A stretch of DNA of 12,830 bases from Candidatus Methanoperedens sp. (GTDB lineage: Archaea; Halobacteriota; Methanosarcinia; Methanosarcinales; Methanoperedenaceae): assembly GCA_026552835.1 (NCBI GenBank), contig JAPMTY010000017.1, positions 1-12,830 on the forward strand, given 5' to 3'. Below are positions 1 through 6,364 of this stretch, in pieces. The notes under the pieces were generated by a model, which made no database searches, was not told the DNA's origin, and was given only the letters and a program-made list of their open reading frames with translations. The translations under genes were made by a program, and so were the position numbers. Each line of letters starts with the position of its first letter. Positions within the stretch are counted from its first letter, which is position 1.

Positions 1-107
1 ACTGATGGGGATAAGCTGGAGCCGGCTGTGAAAAATAAGAACGCCAGGAATGATGTTGCTACTGAGAGACATGCAAGCCATAATGCGTTTTTCCGGTTAT
101 TGTTCAT
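1..107 (-). CDS. N-terminal fragment of exported or membrane protein (runs off left edge)
   Basis: An open frame starts at an ATG on the minus strand at 107 and stays open to the window edge, giving about 35 codons. It begins MNNNRKNALWLACLSV and continues into a hydrophobic run ending FLFFTAG, so residues about 8-27 form one membrane helix or a Sec signal. A Shine-Dalgarno-like GAGGTG lies 7 nt before the ATG, which supports this start. The upstream gene (stop at 133) ends 25 nt before it on the same strand, so it is probably the last visible member of the DUF4367/winged-helix cluster. Too little is present to assign a family, and the function is unknown. Confidence 0.6.
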   Translation of the reverse strand, partial: MNNNRKNALWLACLSVATSFLAFLFFTAGSSLSPS

Positions 108-132
108 TATTTTCCACCTCACTTTCATTTAA

Positions 133-522
133 CTATCCGATGCAATAGAAGCATGATACGATAAGATATAGCCCTGCTACTAACGTTAACACGAGGGTAT
201 AATATACCCACCGGCGATTTCTAAAAATTAAGACTGATATAAGCCCTGATGGGATAAGCGGCGCTAAGACCATCACAGTGAACATACCAATGTCTCCAAT
301 AACCCTATACATTTTGATAGAACCTAAAATAACCATTGATAGCCATGAAAAAGCAATACTATCCAAAACCGCTATAAATGCAATAACTACAAAAGGAATC
401 ACCCATTCACTTTTATCATGAGAACAAGCCATTTCCCTGAGTTTTACTCTTTCTATAACAATCCATAAAATCAACAGGAATGTTATGAGAAAAAATAAAC
501 GAATCTCTGTTTGTGCATACAT
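133..522 (-). CDS. Small hypothetical membrane protein, about four helices
   Basis: A protein of about 129 residues made largely of hydrophobic segments. The visible membrane helices are IRLFFLITFLLILWIVI near the N-terminus, WVIPFVVIAFIAVLDSIAF, a segment around GDIGMFTVMVLAPLIPSGLIS, and YYTLVLTLVAGLYLIVSCF near the C-terminus. I recognise no conserved motif and no catalytic residues. I prefer the ATG at 522, which is preceded by GTGA five bases upstream; a GTG at 531 in the same frame would add three residues. It is on the same strand as the DUF4367 gene ending at 619, after a gap of about 96 nt, and 25 nt before the next exported protein. This suggests a membrane component of the same cluster, but co-transcription across the 96-nt gap is less certain. 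Confidence 0.6.
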   Translation of the reverse strand: MYAQTEIRLFFLITFLLILWIVIERVKLREMACSHDKSEWVIPFVVIAFIAVLDSIAFSWLSMVILGSIKMYRVIGDIGMFTVMVLAPLIPSGLISVLIFRNRRWVYYTLVLTLVAGLYLIVSCFYCIG

Positions 523-617
523 TTTTCTCACATTCCCTTTATATTTTTCATAGTTTCTTTTCAGATCCTACAATCACTGGTTTCGTAATAGCTCCTCCTC
601 GAAAAATCCAATGGCAG

Positions 618-645
618 GTCATTTGACAGACCTTGCCATCTTTAT
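618..645 (-). repeat. 28-nt direct repeat, copy 1, over a DUF4367 stop codon; weak hairpin
   Basis: This 28-nt stretch is identical to 2900-2927. Both copies encode the C-terminal residues IKMARSVK plus the stop codon. In this copy the bases around the stop can fold: GGCAGGTC (613-620) pairs with GACCTTGCC (629-637) with one bulged base and an eight-base loop. This marks a shared origin of the two DUF4367 genes, and the hairpin might also affect mRNA 3' stability. Confidence 0.6.
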
Positions 646-1977
646 CATTTCATCCATGCCAAGCGAAGTCCGAATAAAATCGTTTCCGTTATAAGCATAA
701 CCACTAATGGTAAGGCTGAGACTGCCTACTTTCCAGTTCAATGACTTCCTACCTCTATCATCCTCCAAGAAGCGTCCCTGGCTTCCATTTATATCCACGA
801 ATTTATATGATATACTTGCAGAGACATCCGTATCGTCCTTTATTACAAGGAGTTCCTGTAAGTTCAGGGATTCATTTCCCTTTATATAGAAAATGCTTGC
901 CTGTTCGAGTTCCGACGAAACGCCCCTGAACTTTGTTCCTGAGGTCTGTGCGGTATTCATCCTGTATCCTTCCGGGATATAAGCCGGTTGGAGAATCCTG
1001 AAGGAAACATTTGCCTGTGCGTCTGTTATAGCCTCCTCAACGGTCTTTTCCCTGAAGGGAGTTGGAGGAATAATCATTTCAGAGCTTACTACCTGATCCA
1101 ACCACGTTGCGGTTACAACCACTTTATATTTGTCTCCTATCTTGCCTTTTACCACAACAGGAGCCCTTACATATTTCTCAGTGGAAGATTCAACCTTAGC
1201 AAGCTCAATGACTACGATGGGTGAATAGGTTTCGGTTTGGGTAGTAGTTCTCGCCCCGGTCAGAGAGTCATAGGTGCTATCGCGGTGTTCCCACGTTACA
1301 AGAGGTTCTGATTGGTGCAGGTTATTGTCTAATCCATACATTCTCGTAACCGTTTTAACTGTTGTATTTGTTAATTCATCAATTACCGAGACATTAACCA
1401 TAACATCCAAAGCGTAGCCTTTTCCACTAAGTTGTAAATAACCATAAACGGCATGTATCTCATTAGTTCCATTTGCGCTTTCATACGGCGAAAGAAACAG
1501 GTCAATTTTCGGTTTTGGGACATTGATTTCTATCGTACTGGATGCTGCAAGTTTTCCCTGGTAGTATATTTCTACAACTACGTTTTGTGCCCCTGGTACC
1601 TGATATCCTATGCTAACAATTATGCTGTTAATGCCGGGTTTTAACAGGACTTCCTGCCGGGATTGGTCTACAGCGTTGGGGGATATATAATCGGACATAT
1701 TACTCAAATTTCCATATGCCAAAATTGTGAATCCTTTTAAACTTTCACCTTTTTCATCTACAAACGCATTTTTCACGTTTATTGTTACATTTACATCCTC
1801 CGACGCATTGTTCTGAAGGTTGATTCCAAGCTCGCCCACCTGTCCTGTCACGATCTCTTTGGGAAACGTATCCAAGCTTACAATGCTGATGTTTGAAGGG
1901 GTAAAATACCAGTATAATGTTGCGACAGATAACAACACAATTGCTATTATCGCTCCCGTTATCATCTTATTTTTCAT
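619..1977 (-). CDS. Membrane-anchored surface protein with Ig-like regions and C-terminal DUF4367 domain
   Basis: A protein of 452 residues from the chosen ATG. Residues about 6-25 form one hydrophobic helix (uncleaved anchor or signal). Residues about 30-320 are rich in beta strands and look like two or more CARDB/Ig-type modules, with phrases such as VGELGINLQNNASEDVNVTI. Residues about 321-452 are a DUF4367-type domain, with ILQPAYIPEGY near its start and MDEMIKMARSVK at its end. I count eleven N-x-S/T sequons, consistent with a glycosylated protein facing outside. The start at 1977 has GGTGA a few bases upstream and overlaps the stop of the membrane winged-helix gene by 11 nt (ATGAAAAATAA), so the two are translationally coupled. 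A longer frame from 2010 lacks a better ribosome site. No catalytic motif is seen; a sensory or binding role is inference from context. Confidence 0.75.
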   Translation of the reverse strand: MKNKMITGAIIAIVLLSVATLYWYFTPSNISIVSLDTFPKEIVTGQVGELGINLQNNASEDVNVTINVKNAFVDEKGESLKGFTILAYGNLSNMSDYISPNAVDQSRQEVLLKPGINSIIVSIGYQVPGAQNVVVEIYYQGKLAASSTIEINVPKPKIDLFLSPYESANGTNEIHAVYGYLQLSGKGYALDVMVNVSVIDELTNTTVKTVTRMYGLDNNLHQSEPLVTWEHRDSTYDSLTGARTTTQTETYSPIVVIELAKVESSTEKYVRAPVVVKGKIGDKYKVVVTATWLDQVVSSEMIIPPTPFREKTVEEAITDAQANVSFRILQPAYIPEGYRMNTAQTSGTKFRGVSSELEQASIFYIKGNESLNLQELLVIKDDTDVSASISYKFVDINGSQGRFLEDDRGRKSLNWKVGSLSLTISGYAYNGNDFIRTSLGMDEMIKMARSVK

Positions 1978-2599
1978 TCTTCTCACCCCGCAGTTTATCG
2001 GCCAGGGCAATCTTATTGGTCAATCCATACTGCTTTTTAACCACCAATCCCCTCTTTTCAAGATCAGTCAGCATCCTTGAAACCTTCGCTTTTGAGAAAT
2101 TCAGGGAAAGGACAAGTTCATTCTGAAGTATTTCGCCGCCGTGATCTGCGATCTCTTTAACCAGTTTCTTCTCATCGCCTTCCAGTGCTGTCAGGACTGC
2201 CTCGATTAACTGCGAATCCTCATTAACATGCTCTGCAGTAACAGCCATATCAGTATTAAGGGCAGGGATTTCTGCTGGTTTTTCTATCGTTATCATTTCT
2301 TTAACCTCGCTTTTTCCTGCTGCAAACAATATTGTGAGAATATACGAGAGCATCATGCCGCAGACTGCCGAGCCAACAACAAGAACATACGCATCGTTCT
2401 TTGTGTAGGTATATGGAAGCTCAAGGATTTTGAAAGACCCATCGTTTATCTGGATAATCGATGGCTTTGTAGCAAGCAACATGCTTGTAACTATTACGCC
2501 TGCCACCATCAGCACCGCGCCTGCCAGCACTATTGTTCCTGTTTTCCTTGATATCATCGAAATCATCGGCCTAAGCCATGCTACTACATGATTGTTCAC
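1967..2599 (-). CDS. Two-pass membrane protein with cytoplasmic C-terminal winged helix-turn-helix
   Basis: About 210 residues from a GTG at 2599. Residues 22-43 and 69-94 are membrane helices separated by a loop of about 25 residues. Residues about 131-200 form a winged helix of MarR-like or archaeal membrane-regulator type: LIEAVLTALEGDEKKLVKEI, then NFSKAKVSRMLTDLEKRGLV as the recognition helix and wing. The expected topology puts the N-terminus and DNA-binding domain inside and the short loop outside, so it could carry a surface signal to a promoter. The start is uncertain: GTG at 2599 overlaps the upstream regulator by 29 nt with GGGGAG 12 nt away, while ATGs at 2566 and 2557 would remove the overlap. 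It is followed by an 11-nt overlap with the DUF4367 surface protein. It may be the second half of a split regulator. The target is unknown. Confidence 0.75.
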   Translation of the reverse strand: MNNHVVAWLRPMISMISRKTGTIVLAGAVLMVAGVIVTSMLLATKPSIIQINDGSFKILELPYTYTKNDAYVLVVGSAVCGMMLSYILTILFAAGKSEVKEMITIEKPAEIPALNTDMAVTAEHVNEDSQLIEAVLTALEGDEKKLVKEIADHGGEILQNELVLSLNFSKAKVSRMLTDLEKRGLVVKKQYGLTNKIALADKLRGEKNEK

Positions 2600-2870
2600 T
2601 GTTTAATTTTTCTCCCCGTATAGCCCAGCGCGCTCCGGCATCTATAATCGCCTTTCGTGCTGCACGATATCTTCTTAAATTGCCATCTTTCAAGCAAGTC
2701 ACAATTCCTGCATAAAGCAGAATATCAAGATGGTATAACACTGTACCGCGGTTTATACTGGTTTCACGTATAATTTCATGCGGATACGTTTCCGGATTTT
2801 CTTTTATGTATCTGAAAATGGCTGCACGGGACTCATTTTCAAGTACATTTCTTTCAAAAAGCCATCTCAT
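2571..2870 (-). CDS. Small ArsR-like winged helix-turn-helix regulator
   Basis: A 99-residue soluble protein. Residues about 5-70 form a winged helix: RNVLENESRAAIFRYIKENP, then HEIIRETSINRGTVLYHLD as the turn and recognition helix, and a wing ending near LRRY. The N-terminal phrase resembles the family of archaeal regulators in which such a domain heads a longer protein. I chose the ATG at 2870 because AGGTG lies five bases before it; a GTG at 2876 is in frame but overlaps that ribosome site. The gene starts 30 nt after the stop of the small DUF4367 gene, and its 3' end overlaps the membrane winged-helix gene by up to 29 nt. It probably binds DNA at its own operon, but the ligand and operator are not shown by the sequence. 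Confidence 0.75.
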   Translation of the reverse strand: MRWLFERNVLENESRAAIFRYIKENPETYPHEIIRETSINRGTVLYHLDILLYAGIVTCLKDGNLRRYRAARKAIIDAGARWAIRGEKLNSEQSCSSMA

Positions 2871-2899
2871 AGCCACACCTGGGAATATTTAATTGCAGG

Positions 2900-2927
2900 G
2901 TCATTTGACAGACCTTGCCATCTTTAT
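2900..2927 (-). repeat. 28-nt direct repeat, copy 2, over the stop of the small DUF4367 gene
   Basis: Identical to 618-645. It encodes the same C-terminal IKMARSVK and stop codon. Here too the flanks can pair weakly (TGCAGGGTC at 2894-2902 with GACCTTGCCA at 2911-2920, with one mismatch). Such local nucleotide identity between otherwise diverged paralogues suggests fairly recent duplication or gene conversion. Confidence 0.6.
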
Positions 2928-3533
2928 TATCTCTTCCCTGCTGAGCGAACTCCCTGCAATGCTGTTGGAGTCATAGGTTAAACTGCTGATGGTAAGGCTG
3001 AGTTCTCCAATCTTCCAGTTAAGGATTTTTACCCCGTTTGTTTCCTCTGCGTAGCGTCCATTGATACCATTTATATCCACTATTTCCCTTGTATCTTCAG
3101 GAATGGCCGTATTGTGAGGGTCAAGCGTGGTGTCATTTATTATGAGGAGTTCTTTCAGGTTCAGAGTTTCTTTTCCATTTGTATAGGGAAGCATTGCCTG
3201 TTCGAGTTCTACAGCAACGCCTCTGAATCTGGTTCCTGAAACTTGCGGAATATTCAAAGCATATTTTTCAGGAACATACGATGGCTGGAGAATCGTAAAG
3301 GAAACCTTTGCCTGCGCCTCTGCGATAGCCTCATCAGGCGTCTTTTCCTTTGCAGGTGCTGGTGTTGGATTGGAAGTTACTTCGATTGCCTTCTCCATAA
3401 CCTGCTCATTGACTTGTGCATCAACGAATTCATTTAACTTTGTATCGTTGCCCGCAAAGCCCAATGCGAATGCGCCGAGGAGTATCGCCGCGACTGTTGT
3501 GATGGATACTCCCATCAGTATTGATTTCTTCAT
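2901..3533 (-). CDS. Small exported DUF4367-domain protein
   Basis: A 210-residue protein. Residues about 5-27 are a signal peptide or single anchor (MKKSILMGVS, then a hydrophobic stretch); no lipobox cysteine is seen. A short Pro/Ala/Lys-rich linker (about 55-64) leads to a DUF4367-type domain at 64-210, recognised by ILQPSYVPEKY, GTRFRGVAVELEQA, DINGINGRYAEE, LSLTIS and the terminal SLSREEIIKMARSVK. It is clearly paralogous to the last 132 residues of the protein at 619-1977, with about 15 extra residues near LDPHNTAIPEDT. A strong GAGGTGAT lies just upstream of the ATG, so the start is secure. It is the first gene of the cluster, behind a TATA-like element and a palindrome. DUF4367 is an extracytoplasmic domain of unknown biochemical function; a sensory role is inference. 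Confidence 0.8.
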   Translation of the reverse strand: MKKSILMGVSITTVAAILLGAFALGFAGNDTKLNEFVDAQVNEQVMEKAIEVTSNPTPAPAKEKTPDEAIAEAQAKVSFTILQPSYVPEKYALNIPQVSGTRFRGVAVELEQAMLPYTNGKETLNLKELLIINDTTLDPHNTAIPEDTREIVDINGINGRYAEETNGVKILNWKIGELSLTISSLTYDSNSIAGSSLSREEIIKMARSVK

Positions 3534-3551
3534 TTTATCACCTCATATAAC

Positions 3552-3567
3552 GCGCAAATCTTTGCGC
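3552..3567. promoter_or_regulatory. Perfect 16-nt palindrome, candidate operator of the DUF4367/winged-helix operon
   Basis: GCGCAAATCTTTGCGC on the plus strand has 7-base perfect arms and a 2-base spacer. It ends 18 nt before the ATG of the first gene, between the likely TATA element and the GAGGTGAT ribosome site, where a repressor would block transcription. The operon encodes two winged-helix proteins, so autoregulation is a reasonable inference. The TTTGCGC arm also resembles units of the inverted repeat at 9219-9285, so it could be a degenerate copy of that element. Confidence 0.45.
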
Positions 3568-3595
3568 CCAGGTTTTCCATGGTTGAAACGATAGA

Positions 3596-3606
3596 TACTT
3601 TTTATG
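3596..3606 (-). promoter_or_regulatory. Possible TATA box for the DUF4367/winged-helix operon
   Basis: The minus strand reads CATAAAAAGTA, a fair archaeal TATA-like element. Initiation about 25 nt downstream would fall near 3576, giving a leader of about 40 nt that contains the palindrome and the GAGGTGAT ribosome site. Position and composition are the only support. Confidence 0.35.
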
Positions 3607-3680
3607 TAAGACTCAATGTGAAATGGTTGCAGAAAAGTGAAACCAGTGCCTATGCATATCGAAAATACACACATTAGAAG

Positions 3681-4721
3681 CTAGGCTGGTGTTGAATCCG
3701 GTTTTTTAAGAACAAGCATCCTTCTTGTAAGACTCTTGTGCACTCTTTGAAGATGCAGCTCAATAACCTCAAATCCCGCCTCTTGCACAAGCTTTTCTAT
3801 CGGTCGCTCGGAAATAAATACTGCCCGCCTGCCAGGTTTCAGGACGCGATATACTTCTTTCAGGGATTTTCCCAGCATATATTCAAGCGATTGCGCTTTT
3901 ATCGCCGCAGACCTTCCATACGGAGGGTCGGTAACGACAGCATCGATGCAATTATCCCGAAGCGCCAGTCTACATGCATCCTCAAACATCAGGGAATAAT
4001 CAACATTGTAATGGTCAAGATTCATTTTGGCACCCAGCAGGATCTTTCTTTGCATATCCCCGCCGATTGCTTTTATGCCAATGAGCCCCGCCTCAATAAG
4101 AATCCCTCCAGTACCGCAGAATGGGTCAAAAAGAGATTTATCAGGCTTTGCTATATTCACAAGTGCCAGGGCAACCCTGGGCATGAGAACTCCCGGATAA
4201 AAGAATGGTTTATAATGTGGTTTTCGCGCTTCAAAAGCGCTCCTGTCGATAGAGCCGCACATGATCCCGAAAATGCATTTATCTTCAGTGAGTATAACCC
4301 GGAATTGTGTCTGTGGATCCTTAAGATCTGCATGGGCTCCCCTTTTGAAAAATATCCCCCCGATCTTTCGCTCCATTGATTCTGTATTGATCGAAGAATA
4401 ATCCCGCACCCGCTTGACCCTGATGCTGTATGTTCCTTCAATATCCGAAAGATTATTTGAAACAACATCAAGCACGTCCTTTTCACTGCTACCTCCGATA
4501 CCAAGGACTTTGATAATATGATGTGTCATGGCAAGCCTTTTTGTGAGGCTTTTAATAATATTTTCAGAATCTTTTTTAATATCATTTTCAATATCAATGA
4601 TTAGGCATCCATCAAGTGAATGAATGATCTTATGACGGACTCCCGATGCTTCCAGGCATGCGCATACCTCGGATACGGGAAGGGTCTTGTGCTCTCCTGA
4701 AAGTTCAAATGCAAACATCAT
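3681..4721 (-). CDS. trmG10: tRNA (guanine(10)-N2)-methyltransferase, archaeal Trm-G10 / Trm11 family
   Basis: A 346-residue SAM-dependent enzyme that methylates N2 of guanine 10 in tRNA, in the cytoplasm. The N-terminal half (about 50-155) fits a THUMP RNA-binding domain. The linker RKPHYKPFFYPGVLMPRVA (166-184) is typical of the family. The C-terminal Rossmann domain shows the SAM-binding motif DPFCGTGG (199-206) and the catalytic TDPPYGR (264-270), the N2-G methyltransferase signature. The length matches the archaeal family. It starts 2 nt after the truA stop, so the two form a tRNA-modification operon; ATG codons at 4721 and 4718 are equally possible starts. The archaeal enzymes can make both m2G and m2,2G; which product forms here cannot be told from the sequence. 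Confidence 0.92.
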   Translation of the reverse strand: MMFAFELSGEHKTLPVSEVCACLEASGVRHKIIHSLDGCLIIDIENDIKKDSENIIKSLTKRLAMTHHIIKVLGIGGSSEKDVLDVVSNNLSDIEGTYSIRVKRVRDYSSINTESMERKIGGIFFKRGAHADLKDPQTQFRVILTEDKCIFGIMCGSIDRSAFEARKPHYKPFFYPGVLMPRVALALVNIAKPDKSLFDPFCGTGGILIEAGLIGIKAIGGDMQRKILLGAKMNLDHYNVDYSLMFEDACRLALRDNCIDAVVTDPPYGRSAAIKAQSLEYMLGKSLKEVYRVLKPGRRAVFISERPIEKLVQEAGFEVIELHLQRVHKSLTRRMLVLKKPDSTPA

Positions 4722-4723
4722 AT

Positions 4724-5539
4724 TTATTCCATCATCTTCATCCCGTCTTTAAATTCCCTGAGCAATTGGGCCATTACCGCATGTTCCAGGAACATCTCAT
4801 CAAGGGTCTTTAATGTCTGCCTTTTTGCGTATTCATCCTCTTTCCAGGTTATATTTTCATATCCAACGTTCTTGAAAATCAATCCATAAGCTGGCGCAGG
4901 TTGAAGTCCTTCCCTGAACTCGGATGGGTGCAGCATTTTTTCAAACCATGATGCTTCCCGTTCTCCCGTCCCCACCATTCTCAGGGCAGTTGCAATCTTA
5001 CGTACCATATGCCAGAAAAAATAGTCCGCTTTTATATCGATAATAGTAAATTCACCGGCTTCGTGCACATCGATCATTTTAATAGTGCAGATAGTGCGGC
5101 GTCCGTTATCATTCTTTGTGAAATTGTAAAAATCATGTTTCCCCATGAGAAGTTGCGAAACTTCCTTCATGATAGAAATGTTATACCTTCCGAACATGAT
5201 ATACATGTATTCCCGGTATTTTGCAAAGCGCCTCGGGTCAAAACCAGGAGAGACTTCTGCTCTTGCCCATGCCCATATGGTCCCGTCCAGCCTGCTGTTT
5301 ATAGCGCTGGGCACCGCAATGTTCGGTTTTTCCGTATTAAATGCTACCACCTGCCCAAGCGCATGAACTCCACGATCGGTTCTTCCTGCTGCTATATATT
5401 TTGCTTCATTTGGATCATTAATGATATTCAATTCACAAAGTGCCCTGAAAAGTTCACCTTCGATGGTATTCGCATTGGACTGCACCTGAAAACCATGATG
5501 CTCAGTTCCAATATAGGCTATTTTTAGGGCGATTCGCAT
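4724..5539 (-). CDS. truA: tRNA pseudouridine synthase TruA
   Basis: A 271-residue enzyme that converts uridine to pseudouridine in the anticodon stem-loop of tRNA (positions 38-40 in the family). The N-terminus MRIALKIAYIGTEHHGFQ is the family's first strand. The catalytic motif GRTDRGVHA (52-60) contains the nucleophilic Asp55. Other family features include RREYMY-like KYREYMYIMF (about 107-115) and the FWHMVRKI segment in the second half, where the arginine helps form the active site. The archaeal length fits. A TATA-like sequence lies about 25-30 nt before the ATG with no clear ribosome site, so a leaderless transcript is likely. It is the first gene of a two-gene operon with trmG10. Confidence 0.95.
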   Translation of the reverse strand: MRIALKIAYIGTEHHGFQVQSNANTIEGELFRALCELNIINDPNEAKYIAAGRTDRGVHALGQVVAFNTEKPNIAVPSAINSRLDGTIWAWARAEVSPGFDPRRFAKYREYMYIMFGRYNISIMKEVSQLLMGKHDFYNFTKNDNGRRTICTIKMIDVHEAGEFTIIDIKADYFFWHMVRKIATALRMVGTGEREASWFEKMLHPSEFREGLQPAPAYGLIFKNVGYENITWKEDEYAKRQTLKTLDEMFLEHAVMAQLLREFKDGMKMME

Positions 5540-5561
5540 GCGGGTTTAAATTATTGTGGGG

Positions 5562-5569
5562 ATATATAA
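5562..5569 (-). promoter_or_regulatory. truA: TATA box for truA-trmG10
   Basis: The minus strand reads TTATATAT within GTTATATATC. Its centre is about 26 nt from the truA ATG, so transcription would begin at or next to the start codon. The absence of a ribosome site agrees with a leaderless mRNA. Confidence 0.5.
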
Positions 5570-5700
5570 CGATTGGCAGGAAAAAGTGTTGATGCTGAGC
5601 TAATAATTCAAAGATGTATTTGTGCAAGCATACTTACATTTATTAATCTGGAAAAGAATAATCCTTGAAATAGAAGAGTCAAGGTTAATAAAAGAAAATT

Positions 5701-6345
5701 ATGATCAAAAGAGCAGATATTATTCTGAAAGGACGCGTACAAAAAGCAGGATTTAGAGATTATATTGATGAGGTAGCTTATGATCTGGATATAAAAGGAT
5801 GGGTAAAGAACCTTGAGGATAATACTGTTAAGATCGTATGTGAAGGAAAAAGTAACTCGCTTGATAAGTTTATTACCAGAATCCAGATAAAAGAATATCC
5901 TATTAGAGTTGAAGAGGCAATAGTTGAGTTTTCCCCAGCGCTGGGTGAATTCAATGATTTTACAATAATCCGGGAAGAAGATATTGTTCATGCCACCTAT
6001 GAACGTATGGACGCAGCCGGAAGATACATGAGAGAAATGAATCGCAATCTGGGCGGTAAGTTTGATAAAATGCTTGATAAACAGGATCAAATGCTCGATA
6101 AACAAGATCAAATGCTCGGAAAGCAGGATTTGCATATTGAGATTACCAGGAATGGTTTTGATGATATTAAAGAGGAAATAAAAACTGGATTTCATGATGT
6201 AAAAAATGAGATCAAAGATGTCAGGAATGAAATCCATATGCAGCGGGATGATTTCAAAGAAGTGTTCATGAAAGAGGTAAGTGAACTTCATAATGAGATC
6301 AACGAGATCAGATCCACACTCGCACGAATGCAGGCTGCAGGATGA
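5701..6345 (+). CDS. Acylphosphatase domain fused to a long coiled coil
   Basis: A 214-residue protein. Residues about 3-90 are an acylphosphatase fold with both catalytic residues in place: Arg19 in GRVQKAGFRD (11-20) and Asn37 in GWVKNLEDNTV (33-43). The classic enzyme is about 90-100 residues and hydrolyses acyl phosphates. The extra C-terminal half (about 115-212) is highly charged and helical, with heptads MLDKQDQ repeated near 124-144 and then KEEIKTGFHDVKNEIKDV and similar, typical of an oligomerising coiled coil. There is no membrane segment, so it should be cytoplasmic. The start ATG has only a weak AAGG about 15 bases or more upstream. It stands alone on the plus strand, convergent with PPS after a 19-nt gap. 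Whether it is catalytic or uses the fold for binding is unknown. Confidence 0.85.
   Translation: MIKRADIILKGRVQKAGFRDYIDEVAYDLDIKGWVKNLEDNTVKIVCEGKSNSLDKFITRIQIKEYPIRVEEAIVEFSPALGEFNDFTIIREEDIVHATYERMDAAGRYMREMNRNLGGKFDKMLDKQDQMLDKQDQMLGKQDLHIEITRNGFDDIKEEIKTGFHDVKNEIKDVRNEIHMQRDDFKEVFMKEVSELHNEINEIRSTLARMQAAG
6070..6132 (+). repeat. Three in-frame 21-bp tandem repeats encoding coiled-coil heptads
   Basis: Units begin at 6070, 6091 and 6112, each starting ATGCT(T/C). They encode MLDKQDQ, MLDKQDQ and MLGKQDL. The first two units differ by only a few silent bases, which indicates a recent slippage-type expansion of one heptad in the coiled coil. Confidence 0.85.
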
Positions 6346-6364
6346 TTATAGGTGAATTTCTATA

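Noticed and set aside
532..618. Extra small gene behind the GAGGAGGAG site near 590-600 on the minus strand
   Set aside because: No ATG follows at a proper distance and only frames of fewer than 12 codons are present, so it may be a decayed start or chance purine run. The TTTATATTTTT at 538-548 is also too close to the next ATG for a convincing TATA box.
3738..4379. Long plus-strand open frame antisense to trmG10
   Set aside because: It lies wholly within a gene with clear motifs and encodes no recognisable domain.
5608..6291. Minus-strand open frame of about 227 codons, rich in Phe and Ile, opposite the acylphosphatase gene
   Set aside because: It is the antisense shadow of a Lys/Glu/Asp-rich coding sequence; the plus strand has intact catalytic motifs and heptads.
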